From Lachnospiraceae bacterium UBA7093 (GTDB lineage: Bacteria > Bacillota > Clostridia > Lachnospirales > Lachnospiraceae), in assembly GCA_002492465.1 (NCBI GenBank), contig DKYT01000026.1, positions 1-51,173 of the forward strand: DNA of 51,173 nucleotides, given 5' to 3'. A model generated the notes under the pieces. It worked only from the letters and a program-made list of their open reading frames with translations, did not search any database and was not told the origin of the DNA. The first letter of the stretch is position 1. Every line of letters starts with the position of its first letter. Of the stretch, positions 1 to 7,212 are shown piece after piece. A program made the position numbers and the translations under genes.

Positions 1-35
1 AAAATAAATAAGAAAGTATAGAGAAGGAAAATGCA

Positions 36-491
36 ATGATTGAAATCAAAAAAATAAGGGAGAACAAGGAGCTAATTTCCTCTGCTGCAGAATGGTTTCA
101 TCAAAAATGGGGCGTTCCAGCGGATGCATACAGAGAAAGTATGGAAGCGTGTATCAGAAACGACGGGGATGTACCCCAGTGGTACCTTGCCATGGAGGGG
201 AATAAAATAGCCGGAGGCTTGGGGGTTATTGAAAATGATTTCCATGACCGGAAAGACCTGACGCCTAATGTATGCGCCGTGTACGTGGAAGAGGAATACC
301 GCTGTCAGGGAATTGCGGGAAAGCTGCTGGATTTTGTCTGCAGAGATATGAAGGAAAAAGGAATTGATACCCTTTATCTTGTCACAGACCACACCTCCTT
401 TTATGAGCGCTATGGCTGGGAATTTTTATGCATGGTGCAGGGAGACGGCGAACCCCATATGACCAGGATGTATGTTCATGTGGAAAAGTAA
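36..491 (+). CDS. GNAT family N-acetyltransferase
   Basis: This 151-residue protein has the fold signature of GCN5-related N-acetyltransferases, which move an acetyl group from acetyl-CoA to an amine. The acetyl-CoA loop (motif A) is visible near residues 83-99 as VYVEEEYRCQGIAGKLL, with the family R/Q-x-x-G-x-G/A pattern. The C-terminal FYERYGWE segment is the usual end of the GNAT core. An AGAAGGA ribosome site at about 22-28 precedes the ATG. The length is normal for a stand-alone GNAT. The substrate cannot be read from the sequence. The gene lies 31 bp before a lipoprotein gene on the same strand and could be co-transcribed with it; its own promoter may lie outside the window. Confidence 0.85.
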   Translation: MIEIKKIRENKELISSAAEWFHQKWGVPADAYRESMEACIRNDGDVPQWYLAMEGNKIAGGLGVIENDFHDRKDLTPNVCAVYVEEEYRCQGIAGKLLDFVCRDMKEKGIDTLYLVTDHTSFYERYGWEFLCMVQGDGEPHMTRMYVHVEK

Positions 492-522
492 ATGGGGAGA
501 AGCTCATTTGGAGATTGGTTTT

Positions 523-1512
523 ATGAAAAGAATGAAAAATGGTTTTATCTTTATCTGCGTTATATTGCTTTTGGCTGGATGTTCCCATAAAAAGAATGAT
601 GTTGCAGGAGAGGAGGCAGCAAATGAAACGGTAGTCAATGAGACAGCGCTCAGCGATTTGGATATGATGGAGGAACGGCTTCCGGCAAAAACGGCAGATC
701 AGCAGGCTAATCCCAGGAAAGATGAGGAAACTGCGGCGGATGCGGAGGCGGAAATCATAGAGGTGGACTGGTCAGATTACTTTGAGGGAATGAATGGCGC
801 GGCAGTGATTTATGATCCGGCGGAAAATTGTTACCGCATATTTAATCGGGAGCTTGCCGATGTACGGCGGTCCCCATGCTCCACTTTTAAAATTATTTCA
901 TCCCTGATCGGATTGGAAAATCAGATTATTGTGCCGGAGGATTCTGTGCGGGAATGGAGCGGAGAGGTCTTCTGGAATGACGACTGGAATAAAGATATTA
1001 ATTTTGAGGAAGCTTTTCGCGCCTCCTGCGTATGGTATTTTCGGGAAGTGATCGATGAAATCGGAGCCGATACCATAGAGACGGAGCTGGAAAAGCTGCA
1101 ATACGGAAACTGCGATATTTCCGACTGGGAGGGAAGGCTGAATACCAATAACAATAACCGTGCATTAACAGGCTTTTGGATCGAATCATCCCTGAAAATA
1201 TCCCCCAGGGAGCAGACAGAAGTAATGGAACGTATTTTTGGTGATGAAGCAGTGTATTCCAGGCAGACACAGGATCAACTGAAGCAGGTAATGATGAGTC
1301 TGGAACAGACAGAAGAAGGCACCTTGATCTATGGAAAAACGGGAATGGGAAAGGCGGAAGGCGTCGTGGTGGACGCCTGGTTTACGGGTTTTGCCGACAC
1401 AGATGGAAAAAGAGTTTACTTTTGTGTGTATCTGGGCGAGTCTCAGAGGGAAAACGTGTCCAGTGCCAGGGCGAAAGAGATTGCAATTGAACTGATCTCC
1501 GCTTATTGGTAA
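523..1512 (+). CDS. Class D beta-lactamase-like lipoprotein (penicillin-binding fold)
   Basis: The protein (329 aa from the chosen ATG) carries the class D serine beta-lactamase motif set in order: STFK at 120-123 (Ser nucleophile and the Lys that is carbamylated in OXA enzymes), SCV at 168-170, YGN at 194-196, an FWxxxxLKIS segment at 218-227, and KTG at 272-274. Class D enzymes hydrolyse beta-lactams; the same fold also forms the BlaR1/MecR1 sensor domain, but the multi-helix membrane part of those sensors is absent. The N-terminus is a lipoprotein signal ending LLAGC (Cys20), so the product should be tethered outside the membrane, followed by an acidic linker to about residue 80. The ATG at 523 is preferred over the one at 472 because GGAG at 510-513 is well spaced and the signal peptide then begins with MKRMKN. 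Activity cannot be proven from sequence. Confidence 0.8.
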   Translation: MKRMKNGFIFICVILLLAGCSHKKNDVAGEEAANETVVNETALSDLDMMEERLPAKTADQQANPRKDEETAADAEAEIIEVDWSDYFEGMNGAAVIYDPAENCYRIFNRELADVRRSPCSTFKIISSLIGLENQIIVPEDSVREWSGEVFWNDDWNKDINFEEAFRASCVWYFREVIDEIGADTIETELEKLQYGNCDISDWEGRLNTNNNNRALTGFWIESSLKISPREQTEVMERIFGDEAVYSRQTQDQLKQVMMSLEQTEEGTLIYGKTGMGKAEGVVVDAWFTGFADTDGKRVYFCVYLGESQRENVSSARAKEIAIELISAYW

Positions 1513-1518
1513 AGATAA

Positions 1519-1547
1519 TTGATAATTTGGATTGTAAGGAATATAAT
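1519..1547 (+). promoter_or_regulatory. Sigma-A type promoter of the toxin-antitoxin pair
   Basis: A -35 element TTGATA (1519-1524) and a perfect -10 TATAAT (1542-1547) are separated by exactly 17 bp. Transcription should start near 1554, about 47 nt before the antitoxin ATG. Confidence 0.75.
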
Positions 1548-1552
1548 ATAAT

Positions 1553-1579
1553 TACAAACGAATACAAAACAACTACAAA
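1553..1579 (+). promoter_or_regulatory. Three phased TACAAA repeats, candidate antitoxin operator
   Basis: TACAAA occurs at 1553-1558, 1563-1568 and 1574-1579, that is at steps of 10 and 11 bp, about one helical turn. The repeats start at the predicted transcription start and lie on one DNA face. RelB/DinJ-type antitoxins usually repress their own promoter, so this is a plausible binding site. Direct binding is inference. Confidence 0.4.
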
Positions 1580-1600
1580 ATGTTTGCAGGAGGAGTTGCG

Positions 1601-1894
1601 ATGGCAGAGCAGGTGTTGATTCAATTTAGGGCAGATAAAGCATTGAAACAGGAAGTGACTGAAATATACGAAAGACTTGGGATGGATTTACCTACGGCAT
1701 TCCGTATGTTTATGGCCAGAAGTAAAATGGTAAAAGGACTTCCTTTTGATGCAACACTACCGGAAAATACGATAACCAGAGCAGAGGCGAAGAATGCTTT
1801 TTATGCATTGCGTAGGCAGGCAGCTGATGTTCCGGAAATGTCGCTGGAGGAAATAAATGCTGAGATTGCGACGGCAAGAACAGAAAAAAGGTGA
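1601..1894 (+). CDS. RelB/DinJ-family antitoxin
   Basis: This 97-residue protein begins AEQVLIQFRADKALKQE, the ribbon-helix-helix DNA-binding start of RelB/DinJ antitoxins, followed by a helix with the family pattern LGMDLPTAFRMFM at about residues 24-36. The C-terminal part is acidic and likely disordered until it wraps the toxin. An AGGAGGAG ribosome site (1588-1595) fixes the ATG at 1601 rather than the in-frame ATG at 1580. It is immediately followed by a PIN-domain gene whose translation is coupled to its stop codon, which is the standard antitoxin-first arrangement. Its expected role is to neutralise that toxin and repress the shared promoter. Confidence 0.88.
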   Translation: MAEQVLIQFRADKALKQEVTEIYERLGMDLPTAFRMFMARSKMVKGLPFDATLPENTITRAEAKNAFYALRRQAADVPEMSLEEINAEIATARTEKR

Positions 1895-1899
1895 TGTCC

Positions 1900-2337
1900 A
1901 TGGAATACTATGCGGTAATTGATACAAATGTATTGTTGTCGGCGCTATTATCTAAAAATGAAGACGCAGCTACCGTTAAGGTATTAGATGCCGCTTTTGA
2001 CGGGAAGATAATTCCTTTGTATCATCAGGATATTTTAGCGGAATATTATGAGGTGCTTCACAGGGAAAAGTTTCATTTGAAAGAGGAAGTAATACAAACA
2101 GTTGTCGAAGCAATAAGACAGTATGGAGTGGAAGTGTTTCCCCAACCTACAGGAGCAGTATTAATAGATATGGATGATCTTATATTTTATGAGGTGGCTA
2201 TGGAAAAGCGGGATGATGGCGCTTATTTGGTTACCGGTAATCAAAAACATTATCCTTTCAGGGACTTTATTGTTACGCCTGCAGAGATGATGCGGATTAT
2301 AGAAAATGCAAATCGAAACAGGCAGGAGGACAAATGA
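1900..2337 (+). CDS. PIN-domain toxin (PIN_3 type RNase)
   Basis: This protein (145 aa) opens with EYYAVIDTNVLLSALLS, the first acidic motif of PIN-domain nucleases, which cut RNA with Mg2+ held by three or four acidic residues. Further acidic candidates are Glu in the ILAEYYEVL helix and Asp in the DMDDLIFYEV segment; the late VTGNQKHYPF motif is characteristic of the PIN_3 subgroup. In-frame starts exist at GTG 1891, ATG 1894 (TGATG overlap with the antitoxin stop) and ATG 1900; the last has the best distance to the AAGG at 1888-1891. The toxin role is inferred from its neighbour. Its stop overlaps the next gene by ATGA, so the DUF554 gene may be read from the same message. Confidence 0.85.
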   Translation: MEYYAVIDTNVLLSALLSKNEDAATVKVLDAAFDGKIIPLYHQDILAEYYEVLHREKFHLKEEVIQTVVEAIRQYGVEVFPQPTGAVLIDMDDLIFYEVAMEKRDDGAYLVTGNQKHYPFRDFIVTPAEMMRIIENANRNRQEDK

Positions 2338-3059
2338 TAGGAATCGGAACTATAATAAACAGTGTCAGTATTATTGTAGGCGGTCTGACAGGGCACTTTA
2401 CAGGAAAGCTCTTGAAAGAGGAGCAGCAGGAGGCATTAAATAAAGCCTGTGGAATAAGCGTTTTATTCATTGCAATTGCCGGCGCAATGGAAGGGATGCT
2501 AAAGATAGAGGGCGTTGAAATTACCAGCGGGGAATCCATGCTGGTGGTGCTTTGCCTTGCAGTTGGGACAATCATCGGAGAACTGCTGGGGATCGAAAAG
2601 GGATTTGAAGGATTTGGAGAATGGTTAAAGAAAAAAACCGGCAACAGCGGTGATCCTGGTTTTGTAAACGCTTTTGTAACGGCGTCTTTAACCGTTTGCA
2701 TTGGAGCGATGGCGATTGTAGGAGCTATACAGGACGGAATCCTAAACGATCATTCCACTCTTGCGGTGAAATCCGTTTTGGATTTTATCATTATAACGGT
2801 TATGACCTCTTCCATGGGCAGAGGCTGTGTCTTTTCGGCGATTCCGGTGTTTGTCTTTGAGGGAACCATAACCATACTTGCGCGGCTCATATCGCCCATT
2901 ATGACGCAAACGGCGATTTCCTACTTATCTCTGATCGGTTCTGTGCTGATTTTCTGTGTGGGGCTGAATTTGGTCTGGGGTAAAAAAGTACGTGTAGCAA
3001 ATATGCTTCCGGCTGTTCTGCTTGCTATTCTGGCGGCATATGTTCCCTGGAGCTTTTAG
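2334..3059 (+). CDS. DUF554 family membrane protein (YdfK-like)
   Basis: This is a 241-residue, strongly hydrophobic protein with about six or seven predicted membrane helices. The N-terminal GIGTIINSVSIIVGGLTG and the later VNAFVTASLTVCIGAMAIVG are typical of DUF554/YdfK proteins, a widespread integral membrane family whose function is unknown. The length matches the family norm (about 225-240). The start ATG overlaps the stop of the PIN gene (ATGA, 2334-2337), so it is probably translationally coupled to the toxin-antitoxin transcript, although a functional link is not implied. The C-terminus (AILAAYVPWSF) ends in a membrane segment. No catalytic residues can be assigned. Confidence 0.85.
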   Translation: MIGIGTIINSVSIIVGGLTGHFTGKLLKEEQQEALNKACGISVLFIAIAGAMEGMLKIEGVEITSGESMLVVLCLAVGTIIGELLGIEKGFEGFGEWLKKKTGNSGDPGFVNAFVTASLTVCIGAMAIVGAIQDGILNDHSTLAVKSVLDFIIITVMTSSMGRGCVFSAIPVFVFEGTITILARLISPIMTQTAISYLSLIGSVLIFCVGLNLVWGKKVRVANMLPAVLLAILAAYVPWSF

Positions 3060-3143
3060 CGGCTGCCCGTACATATTTATGGGAATCATGAAACCAAAGG
3101 AAAATGAAGGTTGAATATAGAGTGCTTCGGAATGGAGGTAAAA

Positions 3144-3605
3144 ATGCACAGGATATTTGGAAAAAAGGAAGAGGTAACGTATACAGATCGAAAGGGCGCG
3201 TACATTATCCCCATCAAAGGAGGTCAGATTGGCGTTGTCAAAACCCCTAAAGGGTATTTTCTGCTTGGCGGAGGACTGGACGGGGATGAGCCGGACGAAG
3301 TATGTATTGAACGGGAATGCAGGGAGGAAGCGGGCTACAGTGTGGTAGTTGGGGAGAAGCTTGGTTCTGCAGAAACCTATTATAAGGCTCCGGAAATTGG
3401 CTATTTTCATCCCATCCAAACCTATTATGCAGGCGAATTGCTGGAAAAGGTACAGGAACCTATGGAAGAGGATCACAGGTTGGTTTGGGTCAGGTTTGAA
3501 GATCTGAGGGGGAAAATGTATATGGAAATGCAGAATTGGGCGATTGAGGAAGGGTGGAAAAAAGCCCGTCCCATATTTTCGGAGGTCTTGCAACACAGAT
3601 TTTGA
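3144..3605 (+). CDS. NUDIX hydrolase
   Basis: The protein (153 aa) has a complete Nudix box, G-x5-E-x7-RECREEAGY, at about residues 43-65, which binds the divalent metal and cleaves a nucleoside diphosphate linked to another moiety. The start at 3144 is chosen because GGAGG (3134-3138) is well placed; TTG 3111 and ATG 3132 are in frame but poorly served. The region before the box (IPIKGGQIGVVKTPKGYFLLGGG) fits the first beta strands of the fold. The substrate is not evident; candidates include oxidised nucleotides or ADP-sugars. The gene is separated from DUF554 by about 85 bp without a clear terminator. Confidence 0.85.
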   Translation: MHRIFGKKEEVTYTDRKGAYIIPIKGGQIGVVKTPKGYFLLGGGLDGDEPDEVCIERECREEAGYSVVVGEKLGSAETYYKAPEIGYFHPIQTYYAGELLEKVQEPMEEDHRLVWVRFEDLRGKMYMEMQNWAIEEGWKKARPIFSEVLQHRF

Positions 3606-3668
3606 TGTGATATATTGGTGTGAACGGAATTTTGACCGATGGAGATTCTTATGTGGAGGGTCTTTTAC

Positions 3669-5162
3669 ATGAAGCGAAAAGGAAAAAAGATTGGTACAGC
3701 GGCTGTTATGCTGTTTATTTTATTTGGGCTTTTAGGATGTTCAGGAAAGAAAACGGCGTCAGAGAATGAAATCAGTGGGAATCCCGCCGCTCAGATTACA
3801 GAGGATGGAGAGGTGAATCCGGAGACAGATTCCGGGGCGGAATCGGAAGGCGCTGAATCGGGCTTTGCAACGCCGGAGGAGGCGGTTCTGGATTATCTTG
3901 CCGGGATGAGGGACAATGATTACAGCCGCATGGAGGCTTCCTTTTGGGGAAATGGCAGCGCAAAGGATATTTCCTGCCAGTATGGGTATCTCTGCGGCAT
4001 AGATTTGATACCGGAGATAGCGGAAAACAGCACCGTTATTTTCAGTGAAAAGGAAGATGCCGCAAAGCTGCTTGCGCAGATTACCCAGCGGATGAACGAG
4101 GCGGATTTTGGCAGTATGGAATTTATGGGATTTGTCCTGCCAGATGATCTCAGCGATACCTACAGCACCGATTCCTATCAGGGAAATTTATCCGCCATTG
4201 CCCAGAATTACGGAGCCAGCGAGCTGGCAAACCGGGTAGCGGCGATTGCAGTAAATGGGAATCAATACTTGCTCTTTTTCGATCTGATCCAACAGGAGGA
4301 CAGATGGTATAATTTTCAGCTGGGCGGTTTCTTCGCCAGTGTCCTGGGGCTGGATAGTAATACGGCGGGATGTGTCCGAATGGACGAGGAAGATGAAAAG
4401 ATATTGAAGGAGCTTTTGGAGGACACTCACGGTGAACTGCCGGAAACGCGGGCAAGGGCGGAAGCACAGAAGACAGAGGCGGAGGGCTTTGACACCCCCT
4501 GGCAGGCGGCGGCAGATTATTTGGAGGGAATGGCGGCAAAGGACCAAGACCGGATGCTGGGAACCTTTTCCATAGAAAGCTATGCGAAAAACTACGATTT
4601 ACAGGCATATATGGAGTACGCACAAATGTACAGCACCGTGCAGCAGGAGGTAAAATTTCCCCCTGTCAATGCTTTTGCCCAGGCAGTGCTTGGCGGTGAA
4701 AGGAAGGAGCAGCTGGAACAAAATATGCTGAAGCAGGGAAGCGCCCTTTACATGTGCAGCTGCTATATGAGCGGCTCGGAGGTTATGGAGGAAGGCGGTT
4801 TCCTCACATGGGAGGAATTTGCATCTCAGATGGATTTGGGTTCCATAGAGGTGGTGGGATATATTTCACCGGAAGCTCTTTCCGAGACTTATGACCCGGA
4901 GCGGATGAGCAGCCTGTTGGATGAGCAGGCAAAAATCTACGGAGCCGAGGAGATTCAGGAATGTGTGGTTGTCTTTTCCTATGAGGAAGAAAGATACTGC
5001 CTTTTTACGGAAGCGGCAAAATACAATGGACGGTGGTACAACAGCAAGCTTGGAAACCGGCTTGCGCTGCAGCTGGGGCTTTATACAGAGTATATGGGAA
5101 CGATGCCTTTGGAGGCGATTGGGGATCCCGCAGACCTGGAAGAATTGATTACCTTTATATAG
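3669..5162 (+). CDS. Lipoprotein with two tandem homologous domains
   Basis: The 497-residue product starts MKRKGKK and has a lipobox ending LFGLLGC, so it should be lipid-anchored outside the membrane. It consists of an acidic, Glu/Ser-rich linker and two copies of a domain of about 200 residues. Copy one begins GFATPEEAVLDYLAGM and copy two GFDTPWQAAADYLEGM; each has a middle segment of the form (F/Y)(V/I)xPxxLSxTY and ends RWYN(F/S)xLG followed by a leucine-rich helix. The first ATG (3639) is rejected because GGAGGG (3655-3660) serves the ATG at 3669. I do not recognise a named family. The architecture suggests a secreted sensor or substrate-binding accessory, but no active site is visible. 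It precedes argC by 40 bp. Confidence 0.75.
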   Translation: MKRKGKKIGTAAVMLFILFGLLGCSGKKTASENEISGNPAAQITEDGEVNPETDSGAESEGAESGFATPEEAVLDYLAGMRDNDYSRMEASFWGNGSAKDISCQYGYLCGIDLIPEIAENSTVIFSEKEDAAKLLAQITQRMNEADFGSMEFMGFVLPDDLSDTYSTDSYQGNLSAIAQNYGASELANRVAAIAVNGNQYLLFFDLIQQEDRWYNFQLGGFFASVLGLDSNTAGCVRMDEEDEKILKELLEDTHGELPETRARAEAQKTEAEGFDTPWQAAADYLEGMAAKDQDRMLGTFSIESYAKNYDLQAYMEYAQMYSTVQQEVKFPPVNAFAQAVLGGERKEQLEQNMLKQGSALYMCSCYMSGSEVMEEGGFLTWEEFASQMDLGSIEVVGYISPEALSETYDPERMSSLLDEQAKIYGAEEIQECVVVFSYEEERYCLFTEAAKYNGRWYNSKLGNRLALQLGLYTEYMGTMPLEAIGDPADLEELITFI

Positions 5163-5202
5163 ATGAAAAAAAGCGGCGAACACCATAGAGACGAGGAGCA
5201 TT

Positions 5203-6156
5203 ATGAGCGAAAAGACGAAAATATTTATTGACGGAAGCGAAGGAACCACAGGGCTGCGGATTCACGAGAGATTTGAAGGGCGTGAGGATATTGAACTGCT
5301 GCCCATCGATCCCGAAAGACGGAAGGAGCCGGCGGAGAGAAAGCGGCTGATCAATCAGTCGGACATTACCTTTCTCTGTCTTCCAGACGATGCGGCAAGA
5401 GAATCGGTGAGTTTTGTAGAGAACGAGAATGTAAAGATTATAGATACTTCCACGGCACACAGAACGGAGGAAGGCTGGGCGTATGGCTTTCCGGAATTAT
5501 CAGCTTCCCATAGGCAGAAAATCAGAGAAGGGAAGCGGATCGCAGTGCCCGGATGCTATGCCACAGGGTTTATTTCGATTCTGTATCCGATGATTAAAGG
5601 GGAGATTGTGCCCGCCGATTATCCGGTATCGGCGTTCGCCCTGTCAGGCTACAGCGGAGCCGGAAAGAAAACCATTGCGGTCTATGAGGACAAGGACCGT
5701 GACAGGGAGCTTGACGCCCCCAGAGAATATGCCCTTACCCAGAACCACAAGCATTTAAAGGAAATGCAGAGAATCACGGGGCTTAAGAGAACGCCCCTGT
5801 TTTCCCCCATTATATGCGACTACTATAGCGGAATGCTTCTTACGACGCCTTTTTATACGGACATGCTTTCCGGGAAGCAGACGCCGGAGGAAATCCATGG
5901 GTTTTTAAGTGACTATTATGTAGGCGGAAAGTTTGTAAAGGTAATGCCCTTTGGCAAGGAAGCGGACTACAAGGGATTCCTTGCAGGCAATGCCTGTGCA
6001 GGATGGGACGGCATAGAGCTTTATGTGACGGGAAATGAGGAAAGAGTATTGGTAAGCGCCCGGTTTGACAATCTGGGGAAGGGAGCCTCCGGGGCGGCGA
6101 TCCAGTGTCTGAACATTATGCTGGGCTGTGAGGAAGACAAGGGGCTTAACCTATGA
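5203..6156 (+). CDS. argC: N-acetyl-gamma-glutamyl-phosphate reductase
   Basis: ArgC reduces N-acetylglutamyl phosphate to the semialdehyde with NADPH, the third step of arginine synthesis. The 317-residue size matches the shorter (type 2) ArgC form. The N-terminal Rossmann start is IFIDGSEGTTGLRIHERF, and the active-site cysteine is Cys118 in VPGCYATGF. The later ALSGYSGAGKK segment is the conserved catalytic-domain loop. GAGGAG at about 5192-5197 supports the start. It leads the arginine cluster argC-ybaK-GNAT-argJ-argB-argD. Only 40 bp lie upstream and I see no clear ArgR box there, so transcription may come from further upstream. The stop overlaps the next start (ATGA). Confidence 0.93.
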   Translation: MSEKTKIFIDGSEGTTGLRIHERFEGREDIELLPIDPERRKEPAERKRLINQSDITFLCLPDDAARESVSFVENENVKIIDTSTAHRTEEGWAYGFPELSASHRQKIREGKRIAVPGCYATGFISILYPMIKGEIVPADYPVSAFALSGYSGAGKKTIAVYEDKDRDRELDAPREYALTQNHKHLKEMQRITGLKRTPLFSPIICDYYSGMLLTTPFYTDMLSGKQTPEEIHGFLSDYYVGGKFVKVMPFGKEADYKGFLAGNACAGWDGIELYVTGNEERVLVSARFDNLGKGASGAAIQCLNIMLGCEEDKGLNL

Positions 6157-6716
6157 ATCAGCTGATACATGATACCACGTTATATGAAAATATACCTGAC
6201 AAAGAAGGCAGGATGCAGCGGGAGATGGCGGTTTATGAGCTGCTGGAGCAGCTTTCCATTCCCTTTAAACGGCTGGATCACGAGCCCATGGCTACCATAG
6301 AGGCATGCCGGGGAGTGGATACCCTTTTGGGCATACATATGTGTAAAAATCTGTTTTTGTGCAATACCCAGAAAACCGCTTTTTATCTGCTTTTGATGCG
6401 CGGGGAAAAGAAGTTCAAAACCAAAGAGCTGTCAAAGCAAATCGGAAGTGCAAGGCTTTCCTTCGCGCCGGAGGAATTTATGGAGGAATATCTGCATATT
6501 TCCCCGGGAGCCGTAAGCGTTATGGGGCTTATGAACGATAAGGAGCAGCATGTAAAGCTGTTGATCGACGAGGATATTTTGCAGGAAGAGTTTTTAGGCT
6601 GCCACCCTTGTGTAAACACCGCGAGTTTGAGACTGAAAACGAAAGATGTGCTTGAAAAGTTTCTGCCCTTTACGGCACATGCTTATCAGACAGTGCATTT
6701 AACAGGAGAGGAATAG
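6153..6716 (+). CDS. Prolyl-tRNA editing protein, YbaK/ProX-type deacylase
   Basis: This 187-residue protein belongs to the YbaK/prolyl-tRNA deacylase superfamily, free-standing editing domains that hydrolyse mischarged tRNA (typically Ala- or Cys-tRNAPro). Visible family features are the N-terminal strand FKRLDHEPMATIEAC, the LFLCNTQKTAFYLLLMRGEKKFKTKEL core with the conserved Lys, GSARLSFA, and the late LGCHPCVNTASLRL loop. The length suits the ProX/PrdX group. The ATG overlaps the argC stop, so it is translationally coupled into the arginine operon. Its presence there has no obvious biosynthetic logic; protection of translation when amino-acid pools shift is possible but speculative. Confidence 0.87.
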   Translation: MNQLIHDTTLYENIPDKEGRMQREMAVYELLEQLSIPFKRLDHEPMATIEACRGVDTLLGIHMCKNLFLCNTQKTAFYLLLMRGEKKFKTKELSKQIGSARLSFAPEEFMEEYLHISPGAVSVMGLMNDKEQHVKLLIDEDILQEEFLGCHPCVNTASLRLKTKDVLEKFLPFTAHAYQTVHLTGEE

Positions 6717-6722
6717 AGCGGC

Positions 6723-7169
6723 ATGGAAATCAGAGCAATGACCATAGAGGATTACGAGGGCGTGTACGCCCTGTGGATGAGTATTAAAAATTTTGCCATA
6801 CGAAGCCTGGACGATTCCAGGGAAGGGGTGGAGCGGTTTCTGAGACGAAACCCCGGAACCAGCGTAGTTGCAGTGGAGGATGGTAAAATTGTAGGAAGCA
6901 TTTTATGCGGTCATGACGGAAGACGGGGATGTCTGTATCATGTATGCGTTCACGAGGATTACCGTATGCGGGGGATTGGAAAGGGAATGGTGGTCTTTTG
7001 CATGGAGAAGCTGGAAAAGGAGCAGATCAGCAAGGTTTCCCTGATTGCATTTACGGCGAATGATATAGGAAATGCATTTTGGAAGGAAATAGGGTGGACA
7101 AAAAGGGAGGATTTGAATTATTATGATTTTGTCCTGAACAGGAAAAATATTGTAAAGTTTAATCAGTAG
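6723..7169 (+). CDS. GNAT family N-acetyltransferase in the arginine operon
   Basis: This 148-residue GNAT protein has motif A as VCVHEDYRMRGIGKGMV near residues 77-93, with the acetyl-CoA pyrophosphate loop RMRGIG, and ends with the FWKEIGW strand-turn seen in RimI/YpeA-like enzymes. It is located 6 bp after ybaK and 43 bp before argJ. Because arginine synthesis begins with acetylation of glutamate, a role as an N-acetylglutamate synthase is tempting, but ArgJ can also do this and the sequence resembles general small GNATs more than ArgA. The ribosome site is weak (GAGAGGAATAG), consistent with coupling to the upstream gene. The substrate is unassigned. Confidence 0.85.
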   Translation: MEIRAMTIEDYEGVYALWMSIKNFAIRSLDDSREGVERFLRRNPGTSVVAVEDGKIVGSILCGHDGRRGCLYHVCVHEDYRMRGIGKGMVVFCMEKLEKEQISKVSLIAFTANDIGNAFWKEIGWTKREDLNYYDFVLNRKNIVKFNQ

Positions 7170-7212
7170 TCAAAAAGAGTGCGGGAAATGACAGCGCAGA
7201 AAAGAGGAAAAC

